Origin: Entoloma clypeatum
Taxonomy: Eukaryota > Basidiomycota > Agaricomycetes > Agaricales > Entolomataceae
Assembly (NCBI GenBank): GCA_963565915.1
Contig: OY751489.1
Span: forward strand, 3,224,001 to 3,288,000
Direction: 5' to 3'
DNA: 64,000 bases
Part shown: in pieces, positions 43,731 to 54,429 of the stretch
How the letters are laid out: every line of letters starts with the position of its first letter
Numbering within the stretch: position 1 is the stretch's first letter
The notes under the pieces: generated by a model
Seen by the model: only the letters and a program-made list of their open reading frames with translations
The model's database searches: none
What the model was told of the DNA's origin: nothing
Position numbers and translations under genes: made by a program

Positions 43731-43959
43731 CATCAGAAAAACGTCTAATCAACTTGCCGTGTCTTGACGGCTTGTCAAGACACTGACAAGACAAGTAGTA
43801 TGGCCATTGTCTGGAAAGCCTTTACTGGGTGATTGGCATGACTTGGCATATCTTGCTGTGTTCTTGTGTCTAGTTTGAGGCCGCTGTCAAGCCAGTGTCA
43901 AGACACTGAGGTAGTATGGGCTGTCTTGACTGTCAAGTTGATTAGATGTTTTCCTGATG
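43731..43959. mobile_element. MITE, 229 bp
   Basis: Terminal inverted repeats of about 26 bp (left starts CATCAGAAAAACGTC, right is its near inverse ending CTGATG), with internal GTCAAGACACTG repeats. It lies at the 5' side of the Plavaka pseudogene. I could not identify a target duplication. Confidence 0.6.
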
Positions 43960-46900
43960 CTGCTGCAGAAAAGGCTTCAAGAATGTCACGGTTGTACTCC
44001 AGCACATGAACCACCCCCTTGTGTCATGCCAGCCTGCGTCACAGAAGAGGACCGATCCATTGGGCTGCTGCACATTTCAGGGCCTTGGTCCCAATCCCCA
44101 CCCACCATGTCTCATGATTCTCCCCCACCTGAAGAGCTGCCATACCCTGTTCAGCCCAAGGATCCAATGGTCTTTGATGATCCCCTGCAAAGCAACCCTG
44201 ACATGGAGCCACCTCATTTTATCGATGAGTATCCCTTGGCAGCAAAGACTTTTGGTCAAGCACCCACATTCATGGATGTGTTTGCTTCAGATGGATGTGA
44301 TCACAATTGTGAAGAGCTTTCTTATTATCCTTTTACCTCTCAGGACAAATGGAGGCTTGTCTCATTTTTGTTGTGTTCAAATTTGAGCATGGCAAAGATT
44401 GGCGAGTTTCTCCGGCTTGAGATGGTACATTTCTCTAAGATACTAATTGCTCCATAGCTTACTTTAGTTTCACTTTCAGATTTGTGGTCTTTTGTTGTCC
44501 TTCAAGTTGGCAAAGGTGTTGCATTCCTGCGTCGAACTCCTATCTTCCAGTCCTCAATGGAAATGTTGATCAATCAAGACAGTGGAGGAATACCCAACTA
44601 AGAACCCAATTCAACTATTTTATTGGGATCCGATTGAATGCCTTCAATCAATTCTGCAAAATCCACTTGTCAAAGGCTCCATTAAGGTTGTGCCATTCTG
44701 ACTCTACAAGACAGCTGAAAAGGCAGTGTGCATCTTCATGGAGTGGCTATCAGAAGATTTGGCCACATTCTGACCCTTCAGCATTCCTTACAATTGAGCC
44801 CCTCCATCACTGGCATAAGCAATTCTCGGACCACAATGCTAAGTGGTGCATCCACATCATTGGCGGACCAGAAATTGACTATCACTTCTCAGTTTTGCAT
44901 CCCCATATTGGTTTTTGACATTTCTCCAGTGGTATTTCCACTCTCAAGCAGGTTACCAGTCAGAAGCATCGTGATATGCAACAATATATTATTGCTGTTA
45001 TTGCTGGTGCTGTCTTGCCCAATTTTCTTTGCACTGTTTGTGCTTTGATGAACTTCCGCTATCTCTCGCAGGCACGCAAAATCAAGGACAATACAGGTGA
45101 TATCATCCTTGATGCCTTGTGTACCTTCCACCAATTCAAAGACTCAATCATCCAAGCTGGAGGTTGCCGTGGCAAAAAGGGAATAATTGATAATTGGTAT
45201 ATCCCCAAGATCAAACTCTTTCAGAGTGTCGGTCCTTGTATTACCACAAACAGTGCTATCATTAGTGTTCAAGGGTTCAGTCCAGTCCGGTTTTTTGACC
45301 AAAAAATTGATGACCTGGAGACTGGCAGTTCATTTTTTTTTTCTCAAAGTCTGAAAAAACTGGACTGGACTGGTAAAGACTGGTTTAAACCAGTTTAAAC
45401 TGGTAAAATCCTCAACCATTTTTAAACCTATCAAAACCCTGTTTTTTCAATCAAAAACTCGAAAATATACTCATTTTGTTATCAATAACATGTTTCTCAA
45501 GCATTTTGGATATAAACTCTTGTAAAAATGATTGAAAACTGTATAAAAGAACATCTTTGCCCATAAAAGTACAGTTTTTGAATGAATATATGATCAAAAA
45601 CAGAAACCAGTTCATATTTTTCAGACCCAAAACTAGAACTGGGGGTGAACCAGTCCAATTTTTTTTTCCAAATTTGGAGAGACTGGAGACTAGTTAAGCT
45701 CAAAATCAGTGAGACCTGAACTGGCAGTTCAGGTCTCTTCCAGTCCAGTCCAGTCCAGTTCAGGTTCATTCTCCAGTTCATAAGACTGAACCCTTGAACA
45801 CTAGCTGTCATCCAATGGTCTGCTGACATCACCAAACACACCCACATCAGTGAAATCAAAGTCCCAGCTCGGTCAACAATCAATCAAAACTATGAATCTC
45901 AAATATGCAGATATCTCAATTGCCAAGATAGATGCTACCAGTTTGATTTGGCAATGGCTATCTTCGAGACGGGCATGGATTTACGGGACATCCAGGAGGG
46001 TTGATTTGAGGATGAAAACTCAGATAGTGATATAGAGGCAAGCACTTTCGAACTTTCTGACCTTATTGATCTGGTATCGTGCCTGATAGGTCTGTCTCAT
46101 CAGGGCACAGATTATTTTGTGAAATCTCTTGAATTGAAGAACCTGAGCTCAACTGAACTCTTTATCCTCCTCAAACTTTTGTTGAATCCTTGGTTGCATT
46201 TCATTTGTCATGTGATCCAACCTTTCTGTGCCTGACAGTTGATGAAGTTTCTGTTAAATTCAGCTCCCAGATCTATGGGCGGCACTCAAAGACTATGTGA
46301 TGCACATTGAATCCCAAACTGAAGTTTTTTGAATTAATGGGTGACATAGTGCTTCAATGGCACAGCTTCCATTCATGTATCTGGATGTTTGGATGAACTT
46401 TCGACTCCAATTGAAAGAGTACCATGTGCCGCATAATATATTGTGTCCACAGACAATAAATGCAGCTCCTCCAGATGCCGAGCAACACAGAGAAGCCGAT
46501 CCTGTCATCTACATGATAGACCCCAAGCAGCAATGGCCCTATAGTGGGTTTACTGGTAAGTTATGGTCGACTTTTTAACACAGTTGCTCACTGCCTTGCA
46601 GGCCATCAAAATGGGCAAGTACAACTAGTTTTTAGAATTGTTTCACCAACTGGATGTTCTCAGCAAATACCTGATTGTTTTTTGACCTATATCCATTGAT
46701 TTGATGTCATTCCTCAGACCAACACCGCCTTTTTGGGTTCACAGACAGCGAGAGGACCTTATCCCGACCCCATTTCATCCATGGACATCATAAAGTGTGG
46801 CCAGCAATCTGACGATACACTAATCTGTGACATCATTCCCCTTCAACAAGTTCGGACTCTGGTGGATTTGGTACTGCAGTTTGGGAGCAAAGCAGATTGG

Positions 46901-46993
46901 CATTTGACAAAGGACAATTGTCTCACGTACTGCTCCGAGTTCTGGGTCAATAAGTATTTTGATAAGGAATTATTTTATGCCTTGACTTTATAG
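43960..46993 (+). pseudogene. Plavaka-type transposase pseudogene
   Basis: Fragments in changing frames together follow the order of a Plavaka (CACTA superfamily) transposase: YYPFTSQDKWRLVSFLL (about 44320), FYWDPIECLQSIL, FLTIEPLHHWHK (about 44790), CIHIIGGPEIDYHFSVL, VIAGAVLPNFLCTVCALM, NWYIPKIKLFQSV, then after MITE T1c IQWSADITKHTHISEIKVP, and near the end IIPLQQVRTLVDLV and FWVNKYFDKELFYAL. Multiple frameshifts and stops, and about 200 residues missing before EPLHHWHK. The family is known from basidiomycetes. I could not define terminal repeats of the parent element. Confidence 0.8.
45265..45801. mobile_element. MITE T1c inside Plavaka pseudogene
   Basis: A 537-bp copy nearly identical to T1a, flanked by TA (45263-45264, 45802-45803). 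The transposase frame stops at its left border and resumes at its right border, so it inserted into the transposase coding region. Confidence 0.88.
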
Positions 46994-48124
46994 TAAATGA
47001 TCTGTGTTTTCTGTTTGAACATTGTTCACAGTGAGTTGGCATGAGTCTGGCCCATCAACGGCCCAGGTGCTCAATGGTGTGACACATGCTGCAACTTCTA
47101 CATACATCAGCAAATCCAGGGGACTCTATGTAGCGCTATGCAGTGCTCCATAGCATGGTAGCATGGTAGCAAAGGGTATTTGATTGATAGTGCCTGGTAG
47201 CAACCACCCATCATTCTGTAGCACTTGGTAGCATTCACTGATGATTATGTAGCACTCCACAGCACAACCCAATACTGGCTAGAGCCTCCTTTGTTACATT
47301 ATTACTCTATTGATATTGAAACTAATGGTATCATTCAACAGACCAAATATTGCACCGAAAATGAGATTTGATTGACTAAGGACTGTACAATACCAAACTC
47401 AAAAACTATGTTAGATGTACCTTGCACGGTTCTCGTGTTGTGCACCTCCCACTCTTCTTGTGTAGTGCACCTCCTGCCTCCGACTATTCACATGTCCTCC
47501 CACCACCATTCTCGTGCATTTTGTGAGTGGTCTGCTGTGACATGGGTGGCACAGTGCTTACCTATAGAACTGTCCCTCATGGTTGTTGCATCATGTGAGG
47601 GACCTGCAAGGCAGGATTTTGCTTTGGGTATGTCAGGGGAACACCTTGTCTGGCCAGTACTTGTGTCAGGGGGCTCACACAGGTGACACATCAGGGTGCT
47701 TATCTGGCAAGTACGTGCCATGCGTAACCAACGGCTGGCCCCCACCAACAGTCCCCCAACACACCATTCATTTCTGACCTTGCCCTCGCACGTGGGCCCC
47801 TCAGTGACCGCCCCCCCCTCCCATGCACCCCCCGGTGTTGGCCATCCCTCACATCTAGGCCCCTGTTGTGTGTCGCATCTCAGGCATTGTCTGTTGACAC
47901 AGTTGTGAGTAGGTGGTTTGATGGCAGGGTGCGGGGCTCATCAAGGCATGCGCCGTGTTTGGCAGTTGTGTTGTGAGGAGAGAATGAGGGAGAAAAGAGA
48001 AGAAATGCAGAAGTTGAACATGTCATCACGTGATTTGATAGGAAATTGCCGAAGGCCCATGCATGATCAATCCAACTCATTGAAGTCGTTCCAAATTGCA
48101 CAAGTCAGTTCGGACTCTGACACA
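46994..48124. other. No gene; GTAGCA-rich repeats
   Basis: 47095-47270 is dense in GTAGCA/GGTAGC words, mirrored in inverse by 61985-62150. Nothing else recognisable. Confidence 0.35.
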
Positions 48125-48519
48125 TGTTATGAACTCTACGGTATGAGGACCACGTCATATCTTTTACCTATCATCCGAACGCGGCACCCTCTTACAAACT
48201 TGCAGATCTACACCCACTTCACCACTGAAGAGCAACAGACCGAGTACAACCGTTGGGCACGGAACGAGAGACTTGATCCCTTCGCGCGACCAACAGATGC
48301 ACAGGAACAGAGATTCCTTAGAGATCTACAGAGGAAATACCCCGAATGTTTTACCACTGATTCCGCTGACGAGTCCCCTGACGAATTTACTTTTGACTCG
48401 CGCAGTCAGATATCAAACAGACGCCTAGAACAGGGACTCATTTTCAATCCTTACCTGTATCCCAAACCCCATCTTCATCCCAACAACCCGACCCCTCTCC
48501 TCCTCCGCAGACTCTAGAC

Positions 48520-49386
48520 ATGGCAGAAGCTCCAGCAGTACAAACAATGGATACATCCAAGATCATCAAGGATCCTGGGATGTTCAAGGACAGACACACC
48601 TTTGACAAGTGGTGGAAAGCCACCAAACTATACATCAGGTTCCAAAAGAGCCTCACAGATGATCAGAAGATTCTTGCGGTACTATCCCGCATGATGGAAG
48701 GGTCCGGCAGGCACTGGGCCAGTAACAAGTTAGACGCTCTTGCTGTTGACAATGAGAACATCACCTGGCTAGGTTTCTCCGATGATATCGCCACACGATT
48801 CTCCATCGCCAACAAGTCAGTTGCTGCCAAAGCAAGACTCGAAGTCTTGAGACAAGAGAAATGCACTGTTGACGAATTTTTGGACGAATTCAAAGAGCTC
48901 TTGAAGCTGTCAAACCTTGGCAAAGAAACTGGGAAATACATCCTAGAAAAGAACGTCAACCGCAGAATCTCTGAACAAGTGGCTAGTGATGGCAAGATGT
49001 ACTCCAAGTATGCAAAGGAGATCCGAAACAAGGGACGACAGATGGAAGGACATGCACTGGTCATCCGAGGTGGCGGCGACATGCGCACCGGATCGGGTAC
49101 CACTTATGGTGGTCAGGGCAAAGCCATGGGAATCGACAAAGCAGGAGTAGCCCATTGCTACAACTGTCAACGCTTCGGTCACCTGGCTAAAGACTGTAGC
49201 GCTCCAAAGAAGAAAGATGGTCGCAAGTGTTTCAACTGCAACCAAGAAGGCCATATTGCGCGCAACTGCTGCAAGCTGAAGAAGAACTCCGGAAGGGTTA
49301 GGAAGGTGTCCGAGAAAGATGGCGAGAATGATGAAACCACAATCTTAGAAGCCGATGAGAAGGATTTTCCCGAAGGGTCCAATTAA
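48520..49386 (+). CDS. gag: B3 gag
   Basis: 288 codons from MAEAPAVQTM, intact and very similar to the C-terminal part of B1 gag: gag capsid-type domain and two CCHC knuckles (CYNCQRFGHLAKDC, CFNCNQEGHIARNC). Upstream, 48206-48517 is open in another frame (QIYTHFTTEEQQTEY...), which looks protein-like and may be a separate or frameshifted N-terminal segment. About 140 bp of it are deleted in B1. Confidence 0.8.
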   Translation: MAEAPAVQTMDTSKIIKDPGMFKDRHTFDKWWKATKLYIRFQKSLTDDQKILAVLSRMMEGSGRHWASNKLDALAVDNENITWLGFSDDIATRFSIANKSVAAKARLEVLRQEKCTVDEFLDEFKELLKLSNLGKETGKYILEKNVNRRISEQVASDGKMYSKYAKEIRNKGRQMEGHALVIRGGGDMRTGSGTTYGGQGKAMGIDKAGVAHCYNCQRFGHLAKDCSAPKKKDGRKCFNCNQEGHIARNCCKLKKNSGRVRKVSEKDGENDETTILEADEKDFPEGSN

Positions 49387-49436
49387 ACAATGCTAAGTCG
49401 CGACCCTTATCTATTAAACGGACTTGCTTGCCTTGT

Positions 49437-52400
49437 ATGACTGCAGACAATAGAACCTATGTTATCCCTGCCAAGCGAGCCACTGCATCGACTAAGATTG
49501 TGAAGGGAGATAAACCTCCGAAAAGAGAAATCAGGCTGTTAGCTCAGCTCAAAACACGACGAGGACCAAAGGTTATCCAACCTGAGGTTGACAGCGGATG
49601 TGAATGCACAAACCTTGATGGTCACAAACACTGGGTTTGCATGGTTGAGGTGCATGACAAAGATGCACCCAAAAAGTTGGATCAGAAATGGAAGCCTGGA
49701 GACCCTATTTTGGAAGCCGTCACTCCCACACCACCTCCCACAACCAAACGACCCTCATATGTTGAACGATTTGCTCATCTCTTCGAGAAAGAGAACTTTG
49801 ATAAGATCCCGAAGGAGAGGGAGTGGGACCATGGTATCAAACTTACACCGGACGCACCAAAGGAACTAGGGGGAAATACATATCCTATGACACAAAAGGA
49901 ACAAGAGGAGTTGGACGCATTCATCAATGAGGGTCTAGCAACAGGAAAGATCTGCCCGTCCAAATCCCCTTATGCCTCCCCTTGCTTCTTCATCAACAAG
50001 AAGAATGGTTCCAAACGATTGGTACAAGATTACCACATGGTCAATAAATTCACGGTCAAAGACAAGTTCTTACTCCCACAAATATCCGATCTCTTGGACG
50101 TGCTAAAAGATGCAGTCTACTTCAATAAGATGGACATCATGTGGGGCTATAACAATGTCCAGATTAAGGAGGGCGATGAATGGAAAGCTGCCTTCCTCAC
50201 CAGTCGAGGATTGTTCGAACCATTGGTCATGTTTTTCGGTCTTTGCAACTCCCCAGGAATGTTCTGTTGAATGATGGCTAGTCTATTCCAGGACCAGATC
50301 CGCCGACATATCTGCGTGATCTACATGGATGACATTGTGGTTATTGGTAAAACCAAGGAAGAACTCGCGCGAAACACCAAAGAAATCCTACAGATCCTAT
50401 CGGACAATGATTTGTTCCTAAAGGAGAAGAAGTGTTTATGGGAAGTAATGAAATGTCCTATATTGGGATATGTTATTGGTGAGGGACGTGTCGAAATGGA
50501 ACTGAGAAGGTGGATACGATCCGAAACTGGCGAGCACCCACATCAAAAAAGGAAGTTCAGAGGTTTCTTGGATTTGCTAACTTCTATTGACATTTTATTG
50601 AAGGGTACTCAAACATCGCGAAACCTCTCACCGCGCTCACAGGCGGTATGGCATTTACTTGGGGACCAACAGAGCAGCAAGCCTTTGAAGGTCTCATACG
50701 GGCAATTACATTGGCACCAGTCTTGGCATTACCAAAACCAGAGGGACAGTTCAGGGTTGAAACCAATGCATCGGGCTATGCCATTGGAGTGGTACTCTCT
50801 CAGAAGCAAGATGACAAATGGCATCCCATCGTGTTCTTGTCACGGACCATGTCCGCGGCCGAACAGAATTATGAGATATATGATGAGAAACTCCTGGCGG
50901 TTGTGGAAGCATTAAAAGATTGGAGACACTATCTGCTCAAAGCCAGGGAATGTTTCGAGATCTTGACTGATCACAAGAACCTGGAATATTTCCATCATCC
51001 TCAGGACCTAAATCAACGACAGCGACACTGGAAAATGAAGTTACAAGACTATGACTTCAAATTACAACATGTGCCCAGCAAGACCAATGCAAAAGTGGAC
51101 ATCCTGTCATGCTTACCCTGGTATGAAGCGGAACTCAAACCACAAGACAGTGACCAAATGCTCAAAGAAGGATTATTCTTGAAACAGTTGGAATCAGAAG
51201 ATGTGGTACAAATGGAGATGTTCACGGAGGAACAATTCTTTGAAGGGGGTGAAACATCTGGTTCCATCAAAATCAGAAACGTCACAACCATCAAAAACCC
51301 ATGGATCACACACATCAAGGCTTTGAACCGCAATGAGACAGAAGTAGGGCCTAAAAAAGAATCCTCATTGGTATCAGCAGGAGAATGGGATCACCTATGC
51401 AGGAGAACAAGTCTATATGTCCCGCCAGATCCACAATTACGACAAGAGTTGATGTTTGAATCACATAATGCACCAGTGGCTGGACATCCAGGACAGTACC
51501 AAATGCATGAACTCCTCACTCGCACCTACTGGTGGCCTACCATCCTGCATGATGTGAAGAAGTATGTAAAAGGTTGTGACACTTGTCAATGCAACAAGAT
51601 CAACCGACAGAAGCGACATGCTCCGCTACATCCCCATGCAGCACCAAGTCACCCATGGGAAGACATAGGTATTGATGTTGTGGGACCGATACCAGAATCT
51701 GATGGAAAAAATGCAATTCTGGTCATCACGGATAGGCATTCAAAGATGCTTCACCTCATCCCGACAACCATGGAATTATCAGCTGAAGGATTAGCCAAGA
51801 TCTATCGGGATCAGATATGGAAGCTTCATGGGATCCCCAAGAAGATCATCAGCGATAGGGGACCGCAGTTCACCACAAAGTTCATGGTGATACTCTGCCG
51901 CATGCTAGGGATCAAGAGGAATCTGTCCACCACATACCACCCACAAACCGATGGACAGGCCGAGCAATCGCATCAGGAAACGGAGGTGTTCTTATGGAAC
52001 TTTGTCAACCATCTACAGGATGATTGGGCTGAGTGGATCGCAATCGCAGAGTTCCAGTACAATGACAAAGAACATCAGGTGACAAAGCACACCCCATTCT
52101 ACCTCAACTATGGTTTACATCCTTGGAAGGGAGAGCTTGTGTTAGAAGATACCAATCCAGCTGCCAACGACTTCTTGAAAACACTTAAACAGGCACGAGA
52201 AGAAGCCAATGCCGCGCTGAAACAAGCACAGGATCAGATGAAGAAGACAGTTGACACACGGCGAAGTCCGTCTCGGGACTACCGCATCGGAGACAAGGTG
52301 TGGCTGGAAGGGACTAACATCAGGACCGATCGCCCCTCAAAGAAACTTGATGCACTCCAACATGGACCATTCAAAGTCCTAGAGAAGAAAGGGGCTAGCG

Positions 52401-52717
52401 CATACCCCCTGGATCTTCCAAAGACTTGGAAGATGATTCACCCTGTGTTCAACGAGACCCTGTTGTCACCATACGAAACCCCGAAGTACGCCATCCAGAA
52501 AAGGAAACCAGCCCCTGATCTGATCATCGTCGAAGGACAAGAAGAGTACCATGTGTCTAGGATCCTAGACTCTTGAAAGTTCCGCAGAAAGATCCAGTAC
52601 CTCATCCAGTGGGAAGGATATGGCCCAGAAGAGAACACATGGGAACCTCAAACCAACGTTCAGAACGCTCAAGATCTGATCCATGATTTCCACCAGCAGA
52701 ACCCAACTCGCCCATGA
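49437..52717 (+). pseudogene. pol: B3 pol (PR-RT-RH-IN-chromodomain)
   Basis: Same organisation as B1 pol. The protease is truncated: about 95 residues are missing after VDSGCECT. Reverse transcriptase has YMDD near 50324; TGA at 50268; a 1-nt deletion near 50500 and TGA at 50588, both shared with B1; RNase H, HHCC finger, DRGPQF and the integrase C-terminus are open from 50648 to 52576; TGA at 52574; chromodomain to 52717, where CGA TAA of B1 has become TGA TAA. Confidence 0.9.
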
Positions 52718-52746
52718 TAAAAGACATTTTTTGAAATCCACAACAG

Positions 52747-53289
52747 TGTCACGTAGCGTGTTTCTCAACGTCGGAAAACGTCGGACGAGTCAGAGCGGAG
52801 TAGCGGAGGAGTGGAATGCGGTAAGTGCGACGTTGGCAGAAAGGACCTGGCTTCAACTTGTGCGTTGCGCCCCACTCTTTGATGTGGTCCTCGATTTCGG
52901 ATTGGCGGATGTCGGATGAGCAGATGAGCAGATGAGCGGAGGTGACGGAGAGAATGCTCAAAGGCAAGTAGAGACGGATGCGAATGAGGTATAACGTATG
53001 ATATTTGAACTGAGGTTCTACGACAGGTTTGTACACTATTTATAGTAGACTAGAATGATCAGCATTACTATAAGTGATGTGCAGATATCGGAGTTGACCA
53101 TCGGAACATTCGGAGTACAGAGAGTAACAAATGAAAAGTGAACAACATATGTCTACTTGTAAGTATGGTTGAGATGTTACGTAGTAGAAGTATATTCAAT
53201 ATAAATAGAATGTTGTTGGAGCGGATGTCGGAGCGGATGAAATGTCGGAGTCGTCGGATAAGTCGGATGTGAATCGTATGGTTATGACA
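52747..53289 (-). repeat. Family D 3' LTR
   Basis: A 543-bp LTR. The minus-strand purine tract ctaagagggaaatac adjoins it (53290-53304) and would be the plus-strand primer site. Confidence 0.95.
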
Positions 53290-53420
53290 GTATTTCCCTC
53301 TTAGGGCCGAACCCTGAGGCCCAGATGAGGTAATCCACTTGACCGTTGGTTGAAAAGCTTTGTGCGTGATCTTTCTCTCTTGTCACCCAACCACAACATC
53401 TATCCCGACGCCTATCCGTT

Positions 53421-54385
53421 ATGTCCGCTGAAAACTCACCCCTCGCCGCTCTTCGTGCTGAAAGGGAGCGCCAGAAGAAGGTCACCGAAGAGTTGGAGAG
53501 GAAACTGCAGGAGGCAGAGGAGCGCATGAAGGAAGATGCAGAGCGCGCGGAGGCGAAGAGGGCGGCGAAAGAGCGGAGACGAGCAGAGAGGAAGGCAGAG
53601 AAGGCGAAGGCGAAGGAACCGGTTGCAGGTGCGGGTGCGGATGCGGCGAGTGCGGAGGTGAAGAAGGTCCGGCTGCAGGGGGTTTTCAAGAATATGCCTG
53701 CGAGTTACGAGCAGGGGAAGGAGGATTGCACCTCCTGCTTGAAAGCGGGGGACTTGTGTTTTTGGCCATTGGAGTGAGTTTTTCCTATTTCTTTATACGC
53801 TTCGTTATTAACTTGTTCTTTAGGAATGACAATGCTTCGTCGTGCTGGTGGTGCCAGCGTTTAAAACGAAGCTGCAGAACGGGAGCGGAAGCGGAGTCAG
53901 AGGTGAAGCGGAGGATGACCAAGGCGGTGAGGGTCGGAAAGGCTAAGGTGGCAGGTGGTGCGACGAAGAACGCGAAGGCGGGATCGTCCAAGGGAGAGGG
54001 GACCGCGGAGGGATCGCGGATAGCCGCAGCGTCGGAGGAGCCGGAGTTCATGCCGGAGGGGTTTGGTCCGCCGGAGGTGGTCATAGGCACGGAGGTGGTG
54101 AGAGGGCTTAGGAGCATGATAAGGGAGATGCGGCTGATAAAGGCGGAGTTGAAGGAATTGCGGGAGATCAAGGAGCTTTTGACGGTTATCGCGTGGAGGG
54201 AGGATTTGGAGGCTTCGGAGGAGTATGATAGGGTATTGGAGGAGTTGGCAAAGGAGGTAGAAGAAGAAGAAGAAAAAGAAGAAGAAACGAAGAAGCGGAA
54301 GCGGATGGAGGAAGCGGAAGAGGAATCCGGATCGGAGTGGAACGAGGAGACGGAGGGGGTATCTAACAAAAAACAGCGAAAGTAG
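53421..54385 (+). CDS. Antisense Zn2Cys6-like gene of family D
   Basis: Spliced gene running opposite to D gag-pol. Exon 1 is 53421-53773, intron 53774-53823 (50 bp, GTGAGT...TTTAG), exon 2 is 53824-54385; 304 residues with no lesion. Residues about 10-75 form a charged Glu/Arg/Lys/Ala helix (coiled coil). The metal-binding block straddles the intron: CTSCLKAGDLC in exon 1 and CWWCQRLKRSC in exon 2, spaced C-X2-C-X6-C-X11-C-X2-C-X6-C, within the fungal Zn2Cys6 consensus. Then a basic stretch (VKRRMTKAVRVGKAK), a second helical region (LRSMIREMRLIKAELKELRE) and an acidic C-terminus ending in KKQRK. Its homologue in family A (16998-17934) has the intron in the same position and phase. Possible roles are element or host transcription control; function is unknown. 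Confidence 0.85.
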
Positions 54386-54429
54386 TTTTTTGTTAGTATA
54401 AAATTTTAATAGATCTTCTTTTCTTTTTG

